Source: an uncultured Clostridia bacterium
GTDB lineage: Bacteria > Bacillota > Peptococcia > Peptococcales > Peptococcaceae
Length of the DNA: 46,366 bases
Direction of reading: 5' to 3'
NCBI GenBank assembly: GCA_944391625.1
Contig: CALXUG010000021.1
Coordinates: 1 to 46,366, forward strand
The notes beneath the pieces are model-generated. The model did not search any database, was not told the origin of the DNA, and saw only the letters and a program-made list of their open reading frames with translations. The position numbers were made by a program, and so were the translations under genes. Of the stretch, positions 40,746-46,366 are shown in pieces. How positions within the stretch are numbered: position 1 is the stretch's first letter; each line of letters begins with the position of its first letter.

Positions 40746-40857
40746 TGAAGCAGACAGGTGTGCAGTCTGTCTTGCTGAACTGGACGCAGTCCAAAGTGAA
40801 GCAGACCGACAAGCAGATGTCTGTGCCCGACGCCTTTCTGGTCGGGTAGGAGGGCAG
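40746..40857 (+). repeat. Chained stem-loops next to copy E (copy F)
   Basis: Three hairpins lie in a row: AGACAG/CTGTCT (40752–40772), TGGAC-GCA-GTCCA (40781–40793, flank AAAGTGA) and CCCGAC/GTCGGG (40826–40846). It is the same kind of module string without recognisable termini. I see no gene in 40371–40946. Confidence 0.5.
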
Positions 40858-40897
40858 GCAACAAACAATCTCCCGACAAAGAAGCATCACAAACAAT

Positions 40898-40930
40898 AAA
40901 AAACACAGCCCTCTAAAAAGAGAACTGTGT
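40898..40930 (-). terminator. Terminator of the MFS transporter gene
   Basis: On the minus strand ACACAGTTCTCT pairs with AGAGGGCTGTGT around TTTT, followed by TTTTTTATTG. It lies directly after the stop at 40947. Confidence 0.8.
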
Positions 40931-40946
40931 CCATATTTATTTCATA

Positions 40947-42203
40947 TCAAGCTTCTAAGCGCAATTTATATTTTTTCCAAATCTGATATCCGGTAAAACT
41001 GGAAAAAATACCGATACCGCCGCATACGCACCAGAAAATCATGGTCATATCCCAGCCAAAAGCTTCCGAAAAAGCGCCTGTGGCAAACATGGATGTAGCA
41101 ATACCCAGATTGACAAAAGCATTCAAAATGCCGGATACAGAAGAACTGCGGCCCTGTTTAGCAAAATATCCCGGCACCACACCTACATATACCGTATTGA
41201 CAGCCATCATAATGGTTGTAGCAATGGAGAAGAATACAAACATGGGAATCAACCCGATAAACGATGTCACATACAAAATCACCAACGAAATGGTTCCTGC
41301 AATAAACAGGAAGAAGGAACAGCGCACTTCGTCGCCGATGACTTTTCTGGCCACTGCAGCAATACTGATCCCAACAATATTAAACATCGGAATCAGCGCT
41401 GTACTGACAATGGCTAATGTAGTGCCAATATCAAACCGTTCCCCCATCAAATTGGGCATCCACGCCGTAATACCTTCTTTTAACATACCCTGCATCATCA
41501 ATACCAGACACATAAACACCATACCGGACGAAAGCACCAGCTCTCCCAAAGGCATTTTTTTGGCGGTCTTATCCGCATCGGCAGTCTGCACTGTGTTATC
41601 GGTATCCACCCGTGTCAATTTAGGAAGCAGCATTCCGGTAGAAATCCACCAGCCCGCCGCAGTCAGCATCACTACCACAAAGGAGCCGAAGAATACCATT
41701 TTCCAGTTTCCTGTCATTTCCAGAATCAACGCAGTAAAGCCATAGGTTGCCAATGTTCCTACCGGCACTGTGCTATTAATATACACACCCAGCGTACCCC
41801 GCACCTGGGCAGTAAAATACTGCGCAAACATACGCACAATAGGCGACCACAATAATGATTGCATAAAACCATTCACACACCAGGCAATAATCATAAAATT
41901 AAGATTCGGCGCCACACACATACATAAGTTACTAATACTGGAACCAACCAGCCCTACCATAATCATTTTTCGCGGTGACACATAGTCGCCCAAAAATCCG
42001 CTGAAAATTTGTCCCAGCCCATAGGTAATAAACAGACCGGTTCCCACCAGCCCCACCATGCCCTTAGAATATCCTTCTGCAACAATAATTGCCGCCATAC
42101 AGGCAGAATAATTCATTCGGCCAAAATAGGCAAAAAAATAGCTCAGCCAGCAAATACTGAACAGCGCAATATCCTTTTTTTCAATTTTTTCTTCCGCCGC
42201 CAT
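40947..42203 (-). CDS. MFS transporter, GlpT/OPA-like
   Basis: The 418-aa protein has twelve predicted helices. 'ICWLSYFFAYFGRMNYSACM' (helix 1 with the FGRMNYS arginine), 'GLFITYGLGQIFSGFLGDYV' followed by SPRKM, and 'GYFAKQGRSSSVSGILNAFV' follow the organophosphate:phosphate antiporter branch of the MFS. The substrate is probably an organic anion; a sulfonate or the amine's product acid would fit the neighbouring aminotransferase–dehydrogenase–PucR genes. The ATG at 42203 has GGAGG at seven bases. It is upstream of PucR on the same strand but ends at its own terminator. Confidence 0.85.
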   Translation of the reverse strand: MAAEEKIEKKDIALFSICWLSYFFAYFGRMNYSACMAAIIVAEGYSKGMVGLVGTGLFITYGLGQIFSGFLGDYVSPRKMIMVGLVGSSISNLCMCVAPNLNFMIIAWCVNGFMQSLLWSPIVRMFAQYFTAQVRGTLGVYINSTVPVGTLATYGFTALILEMTGNWKMVFFGSFVVVMLTAAGWWISTGMLLPKLTRVDTDNTVQTADADKTAKKMPLGELVLSSGMVFMCLVLMMQGMLKEGITAWMPNLMGERFDIGTTLAIVSTALIPMFNIVGISIAAVARKVIGDEVRCSFFLFIAGTISLVILYVTSFIGLIPMFVFFSIATTIMMAVNTVYVGVVPGYFAKQGRSSSVSGILNAFVNLGIATSMFATGAFSEAFGWDMTMIFWCVCGGIGIFSSFTGYQIWKKYKLRLEA

Positions 42204-42339
42204 AGTTAAGCCTCCATCTCCTTTTTCGTTTTCATTTTCGTTCTATTGGAAAAACTTCCCCCGCTTTGACCATTCTACAACACCCTTTATTCTTTGTAAA
42301 TTCAAAATATTAAAAAAGTTTATTCAACAGCAAAATATT

Positions 42340-42368
42340 TTTTCAAAAAATACAAAATATGGTATACT
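42340..42368 (+). promoter_or_regulatory. Promoter of the DUF1624 gene
   Basis: TTTTCA (42340–42345) and TATACT (42363–42368) are 17 bases apart, with TGG before the -10 element. The leader is about 50 bases. Confidence 0.5.
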
Positions 42369-42423
42369 ACCTGATATGAACGACAACATATAGCAAAACT
42401 GCTTTTCTGGAGGTTACAACTTT

Positions 42424-43173
42424 ATGCATACACCAAAATCACGGCTGCATGTGCTGGATTTGTTGCGCGGTATCTTGTTTCTCAACATGGCCGCTTATCA
42501 CTTTTTATATGACTGGGTGTTCCTGTTTGGACAATCCTGCCCTTTTATGAACACACAGGCCGCCTTTCTGTGGCAGCAGATAATCTGCAGCGGCTTTATT
42601 CTTCTGGCCGGCTGCTGCTGTACCTTGAGCCGAAATCCTGCCAAACATGGTGTTCAAATTTTGGGCTGCGGTCTTATCATCACCCTTGTAACTGTATTTA
42701 TCACACCGCAGGAGCAAATTTTATTCGGCATCCTGCATTTTACCGGGTTGGCCTATCTCATCACAGCCTGTCTGCGGCCAGCAGCTTCCAAATTACCAAC
42801 TCTGCCCGCCTGCACCGTTGCGTTTCTGCTATTTGCGTTTACCAAAGGAATCTATTACGGCTATCTCGGCTTTTTGCACACACCGCTCTGGTATTTACCC
42901 GACTGGTTGTATCAGTTCCCCATGCTGTTTGTTCTGGGGCTGCCGACACCGGACTTTTATTCCGGCGATTATTTTCCTTTGATTCCCTGGTTTTTTCTGT
43001 TCCTTGCGGGCTATTTCGGCGGACCTGCTGTACTGAAATCAAAGCCCTTTGCCAAGATAAAACAATGGTATCTTCCACCGTTTAACTGGATTGGACGCCG
43101 CACCTTATTCTTATATATGCTGCATCAGCCCGTTATCTTCGGAGCCTTGACCTTGTACTTTTCCATATTCTGA
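42424..43173 (+). CDS. Heparan-alpha-glucosaminide N-acetyltransferase-like membrane protein (DUF1624)
   Basis: The 249-aa protein has about seven membrane helices. The start 'RLHVLDLLRGILFLNMAAYH' is the acyltransferase-type opening, with the Asp and Arg of L-D-L-L-R-G and a His in helix 1. Then come 'SGFILLAGCCCTLSR', 'RNPAKHGVQILGCGLIITLV', 'FGILHFTGLAYLI' with the family's G-I-L-H, and 'FNWIGRRTLFLYMLHQPVIF'. It would move acyl groups across the membrane onto an unknown sugar or lipid. The ATG at 42424 follows GGAGG. It is a single plus-strand gene. Confidence 0.88.
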   Translation: MHTPKSRLHVLDLLRGILFLNMAAYHFLYDWVFLFGQSCPFMNTQAAFLWQQIICSGFILLAGCCCTLSRNPAKHGVQILGCGLIITLVTVFITPQEQILFGILHFTGLAYLITACLRPAASKLPTLPACTVAFLLFAFTKGIYYGYLGFLHTPLWYLPDWLYQFPMLFVLGLPTPDFYSGDYFPLIPWFFLFLAGYFGGPAVLKSKPFAKIKQWYLPPFNWIGRRTLFLYMLHQPVIFGALTLYFSIF

Positions 43174-43318
43174 ATTACTTCAACAACTTTGTAGCTTCGA
43201 CATTATTTTTATAAATTACCCCGGTATAAATTCAAATAATAGTATATATATGCATCAGAGTGCTATAATTTTTACAAATACATTTATGTAATACTTTTTG
43301 AAAGGGGTAAACAGTTTT

Positions 43319-44767
43319 ATGCAAGTCAAACAAGAACTTAACCAGTGGTTCAGCAATGCCAAGGGAGATGTATTGGCTGGTTTGGTATCGTCCTTTGCCG
43401 TCATTCCGGAAGTTGTCGGCTTTTGTATCGTCGCCGGCATCAGCCCCATGATGGGCTTATACGCTTCTTTCTGGCTGACTGTGCTAATGGCCTTTATCGG
43501 CGGCCGCCCTGCCATGATTTCAGCCGCAGCTGGCTCTATGGCCCTGGTCATTGTCAGCTTGGTGCGGGATTACGGCCCGGAATATCTGATGGCCGCCACA
43601 ATTTTAACCGGTATTCTGATGTTCCTTTTAGGTGTGTTTAAAGTAGGGAATCTCATCAAATTAATTCCAAACAGCGTACAAATTGGTTTTGTAGATGCGC
43701 TGGCCATTTTGATTTTTACTTCTCAATTAGGCAATTTTGCCGGAGAAGGATGGCAGATGTATGCCTTAGTTGCTCTGGGAATTGCTATTATTTATCTGTT
43801 TCCGCATCTGACTCGCGCCATTCCTTCTACTTTGGTTGCGGTTGTGGTTGTCACCGCCATTGCTATTGCTTTTCAGGTTCCGGTGCGCACCATCGGCGAT
43901 ATGGGCAACATTACCGCAGCCCTGCCGCCATTCCACATTCCGGCAGTCCCGTTCAATCTGGAAACGCTGCAGATTATTCTGCCCTATTCCATTTCTTTGG
44001 CGCTGGTTGGATTGGTGGAAACGCTGCTGACCTCCAAAGTAATTGACGAAATGACCGACACCGAAGGGGACCGCAACCGAGAATGCCGCGGTCTTGGCAT
44101 TGCCAATATGGTATCCGGCTTTTTCAGCGGCACCTGCGGCTGCGCTATGATCGGACAGGCCATTGTCAATGTCAATTCCGGCGGACGGGGCCGTTTGTCC
44201 AACTTTGTATCCGGCGCATTTTTGATGGTCTTAATTTTCATTTTAAACGATTTAATGGTGCAGATTCCTCTGGCAGCCCTGGTGGCAGTTATGATTACCG
44301 TTTCCATCTCTACCTTTGACTGGGATTCGCTGCGGCGCCTGACCCGTATGCCGCGCACCGATGCTCTGGTCATTGTATTGGTAGTTGCCATTGTGGTAGC
44401 AACCAATAATCTGGCCTACGGTGTTGTAGTCGGTCTGGTACTGACCGCCATTTTCTTTGCCATGCAGATGTCTAAAATCAAAGTCAACAGCCACGAAGAA
44501 AACGGCACTGTCACCTATCAAATTTATGGGCAGATTTTCTTTGCCTCTACCGAATCCCTAATGAACGCATTGAACTTTCACGATAACGCCCATACTGTCA
44601 TTCTGGACTTTTCTCAGGCGCATCTTTGGGACGAATCGGCAGCTACCAGCCTGAACAAAATCGTAAAAAAACTGGAAGCCAATCAAAAACAAGTCACCGT
44701 TTACGGACTGGACGAAAAAAGCAATGCGCTGATGACAACCCTTTACGGCACCATCGTATCACCATAA
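43319..44767 (+). CDS. SulP family inorganic anion transporter
   Basis: The 482-aa protein has an SLC26/SulP transmembrane core ('GDVLAGLVSSFAVIPEVVGF', 'AGISPMMGLYASFWLTVLMA', 'AAAGSMALVIVSLVRDYG', 'ECRGLGIANMVSGFFSGTCG') and a C-terminal STAS domain ('NGTVTYQIYGQIFFASTESL', 'VILDFSQAHLWDESAATSLN'). The substrate may be sulfate, bicarbonate or another anion. If the nearby amine pathway handles sulfonates, sulfate or sulfite movement would fit, but there is no direct proof. I start at ATG 43319, preceded by AAAGGGG; an upstream TTG in frame is less likely. Confidence 0.93.
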   Translation: MQVKQELNQWFSNAKGDVLAGLVSSFAVIPEVVGFCIVAGISPMMGLYASFWLTVLMAFIGGRPAMISAAAGSMALVIVSLVRDYGPEYLMAATILTGILMFLLGVFKVGNLIKLIPNSVQIGFVDALAILIFTSQLGNFAGEGWQMYALVALGIAIIYLFPHLTRAIPSTLVAVVVVTAIAIAFQVPVRTIGDMGNITAALPPFHIPAVPFNLETLQIILPYSISLALVGLVETLLTSKVIDEMTDTEGDRNRECRGLGIANMVSGFFSGTCGCAMIGQAIVNVNSGGRGRLSNFVSGAFLMVLIFILNDLMVQIPLAALVAVMITVSISTFDWDSLRRLTRMPRTDALVIVLVVAIVVATNNLAYGVVVGLVLTAIFFAMQMSKIKVNSHEENGTVTYQIYGQIFFASTESLMNALNFHDNAHTVILDFSQAHLWDESAATSLNKIVKKLEANQKQVTVYGLDEKSNALMTTLYGTIVSP

Positions 44768-44783
44768 TTGTCTGCTGTATTTT

Positions 44784-44890
44784 GCAGCTTCTTTTTCAGT
44801 TTCTTTTGCAGCTTCTTTTTCAGTTTCTTTTGCAGCTTCTTTTTCAGTTTCTTTTGCAGCTTCTTTTTCAGTTTCTTTTGCAGCTTCTTA
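44784..44890. repeat. 24-bp tandem repeat
   Basis: Four perfect copies of a 24-mer beginning GCAGCTTCTTTTTCAG start at 44784, 44808, 44832 and 44856, with 11 more bases following. It lies between the SulP stop and the ribosome-binding site of the next gene. One minus-strand frame reads KETEKEAA per unit, a coiled-coil type repeat, but has no start. Confidence 0.95.
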
Positions 44891-44909
44891 TGTTTGGAGG
44901 TAATCACCC

Positions 44910-45971
44910 ATGTTAAATCTGGTCGCATCCGGCCCAAAACTAATTTATATCGAAACCGCCCAGCCGCAAGCCCTTCTCCAATCGATCACTGACCAGTTTT
45001 CCTGTCAGCCCATGGAGCAATTAGGCACCGGCATTGATATTGCAAAAACCCAATGCATTTTGTGTGTCGTTTCCAACGACAGCCACGCCAACCAACCATA
45101 TTATCTGGGTATGGCACAAACAGCAGAATCCGTTCTCTGCCAGCTGATGACATCCCAGCTGCAGCAAATGATAACGCACATTCGGCCTCTGCCTCCTATC
45201 ATTCTCTTCAATAGTTTAGGGGAGCAAAAACCGGTGGTCGATAAAATACAATCCGAGTTTTCTTGCCGGCGTGTGCATATTTCACAGCTTTTAGCGCAAA
45301 AAAACGCCCGGGAAACCATCCTGTGCTTCTTAACAGAAGACAAGCAGGGCAGCCGCAGCTTTTATCAGGATGTGCTGCTGATTGAGCAAGACTATCTCTC
45401 TCTGCTGTCCTATCTGCAGATTCATGCGCCTCGTTATCTGGCCAAGGCTTTTCCGCCCAATGCCTGGCATATGGTAGATTTGCGCATCTATGACCGCTAT
45501 GAAGCCTACGAACTGCAATATAAACGGCTGACAGAGGCCATTAAAATTTTGCAGCTGGGCTATCTGATCACCGAAACCTGGAATCGAGAAATCAGCATGT
45601 TTTCTGACCCCATAGGCACTTATCATATCCGTCTGCTGACCTTTTTGGAACCCATGGAATTGAAAAAGCGGCTTATCGCTCTGGAATACAGCCAGCGCGG
45701 CCAGCGCATTGTGGATTTGAATCTGATCTGGCACAAAAAGAAAATTTCCTGGAAAGACCTTCTGGACAACAAAGCCATTCGCAAAGAAATTAAGCAAACA
45801 GCTGCCTTTTTTCCAAAATCCAACTTTTTTGCCATTCAAAACGATAAAGCTGCTCTGATTCAATACTGCATGAAGCAGACCTACCAGTCGGTATCTCAGG
45901 AAGAAAAAGCACAGCTGCAGCGGCTGGAATCCGCTATCTGTGCCAAAAGCACCGACAACCTAACCATATAA
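44910..45971 (+). CDS. hypothetical protein, 353 aa
   Basis: I do not recognise this family. The 353-aa product has no signal peptide or clear membrane helix. The first half looks alpha/beta with 'LGTGIDIAKTQCILCVVSND' and 'PPIILFNSLGEQKPVVDKI', which recalls an actin-like or nucleotide-binding fold only loosely. The second half is helical and basic ('LKKRLIALEYSQRGQRIVDL', 'KKKISWKDLLDN'). The ATG at 44910 has GGAGG at eight bases. It follows the SulP gene with a 24-bp repeat array in its leader and is followed by a strong terminator, so it is a real expressed unit. Confidence 0.75.
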   Translation: MLNLVASGPKLIYIETAQPQALLQSITDQFSCQPMEQLGTGIDIAKTQCILCVVSNDSHANQPYYLGMAQTAESVLCQLMTSQLQQMITHIRPLPPIILFNSLGEQKPVVDKIQSEFSCRRVHISQLLAQKNARETILCFLTEDKQGSRSFYQDVLLIEQDYLSLLSYLQIHAPRYLAKAFPPNAWHMVDLRIYDRYEAYELQYKRLTEAIKILQLGYLITETWNREISMFSDPIGTYHIRLLTFLEPMELKKRLIALEYSQRGQRIVDLNLIWHKKKISWKDLLDNKAIRKEIKQTAAFFPKSNFFAIQNDKAALIQYCMKQTYQSVSQEEKAQLQRLESAICAKSTDNLTI

Positions 45972-46038
45972 ATTGCCCTTCTGCCCTGCATCTAATCGAC
46001 AGCAGGGGTTCCATCTTACTATTCAGAAAACAACCAAA

Positions 46039-46095
46039 TAAAAATCAGCCCGGATAAAAACAAACCATTCTTGTTTTTTATCCAGGCTGATTTTT
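46039..46095. terminator. Bidirectional terminator
   Basis: AAAATCAGCC, then GGATAAAAACAA, pairs with TTGTTTTTTATCC, then GGCTGATTTT, around ACCATTC. It ends the 353-aa gene; the minus-strand gene fragment further right may also use it. Confidence 0.85.
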
Positions 46096-46173
46096 GCTCT
46101 CTGCCCTATCCATGATGTAATACTCCTTATGCGCACATAAAAAAGTCACTGTACCATTTTCCTATCCTCTCAC

Positions 46174-46284
46174 TTATGCAATCCCGCTGCTATCCGGGCC
46201 AATAGACTGCATCAGAGTCATTACCTGCTCCACATCATCTTTGTGTACATACAAATGATACTCTATGGTTTTTCGCTGCAGCAT
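46174..46284 (-). pseudogene. 3' fragment of an unrecognised gene cut by a probable IS
   Basis: A minus-strand frame from 46284 to TAA 46174 reads 'RKTIEYHLYVHKDDVEQVMT', then 'LMQSIGPDSSGIA'. It looks like natural protein but has no ribosome-binding site. The presumed IS end starts eight bases upstream, so the insertion probably separated it from its 5' part. Between 46096 and 46173 I see nothing else. Confidence 0.4.
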
Positions 46285-46291
46285 ATTAGAC

Positions 46292-46366
46292 GGGTTCTTT
46301 GTCAATAGTTGGGGTAAAGAAAAAAGTTGAGAATAAGAGGCAGAGGAAAAAACATCTGCCTCTTAA
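46292..46366 (-). mobile_element. Probable insertion sequence end (ISL3-like), continues past the window
   Basis: From 46292 the sequence GGGTTCTTTGTCAATAG resembles the terminal repeat of ISL3-type elements as I remember them. It is followed by a strong inverted repeat AAGAGGCAGA/TCTGCCTCTT (about 46337–46365), which would terminate a transposase gene reading in on the minus strand. The transposase itself lies outside the window, so the family is tentative. Confidence 0.4.

Noticed and set aside
40403-40906. Overlapping open frames between PucR and the MFS gene
   Set aside because: They lie within inverted-repeat hairpin elements, lack start signals and resemble no protein.
44743-44937. Minus-strand KKLQKKLK repeat peptide, which looks like an antimicrobial peptide
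   Set aside because: There is no ribosome-binding site or promoter, and it is one of several frames kept open by the 24-bp repeat.

Overview
This 46.4 kb window looks like chromosomal DNA of a low-to-moderate GC, anaerobic Bacillota (Firmicutes). The evidence is the alaS–ireB–ruvX–DUF1292 run, a sporulation-type ytfI/ytfJ pair, RNase J, a leucine T-box, copper-amine-oxidase-type stalk-domain proteins, ferredoxin and radical SAM enzymes, and strong AGGAGG ribosome-binding sites. I cannot tell Negativicutes from Clostridia by reading alone. Nearly all genes lie on the minus strand; the plus-strand exceptions are ttcA, the RiPP cassette and the block at 42.4–46.0 kb.

Layout. (1) 1–4.2 kb: an AT-rich accessory patch with short genes of immunity-protein type, the orphan C-terminal tip of an Rhs protein, a cysteine-rich KTR fragment and an IS3-type OrfA fragment. 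It is flanked by a ~70 bp imperfect direct repeat. (2) 4.2–9.4 kb: core genes ytfJ, DUF2953, DUF1292, ruvX, ireB and alaS; the DUF2953 gene carries a perfect 16-bp parS site. (3) 9.5–11.6 kb: a PadR regulator with two DUF2812 membrane proteins. (4) 12–17.1 kb: RNase J (apparently using an ATT start codon), a lipoprotein, folD and a divergent ttcA. (5) 17.2–22.2 kb: a broken Abi gene and two secreted stalk-domain proteins built on a 'DLSGYT' helical repeat. (6) 22.5–25.2 kb: a compact RiPP locus: HxlR regulator, ACGX-repeat precursor peptide, internal terminator, radical SAM/SPASM maturase, nitroreductase and a ferredoxin-like remnant. (7) 25.3–29.2 kb: T-box-controlled leuA, an AI-2E-type permease and a ferredoxin. 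(8) 29.3–33.9 kb: a potABC operon plus a separately promoted potD; PotA carries a ~170-residue insertion inside its TOBE domain. (9) 34.2–42.2 kb: two YitT paralogues, an iron-type alcohol dehydrogenase, a class III aminotransferase, a PucR regulator and a GlpT/OPA-like MFS carrier. These suggest reductive deamination of an amine; taurine to isethionate is the leading guess. (10) 42.4–46.4 kb: a DUF1624 acyltransferase-like membrane protein, a SulP transporter, a 24-bp tandem repeat, an unrecognised 353-aa protein and a probable IS end at the right edge.

A family of ~142 bp elements with terminal inverted repeats, made of chained stem-loops, sits in at least four intergenic spaces (3.95, 11.7, 27.5–27.8 and 40.6 kb). 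It shows apparent compensatory base changes in a shared hairpin and is the best candidate here for something undescribed. No rRNA, tRNA or CRISPR array was seen.
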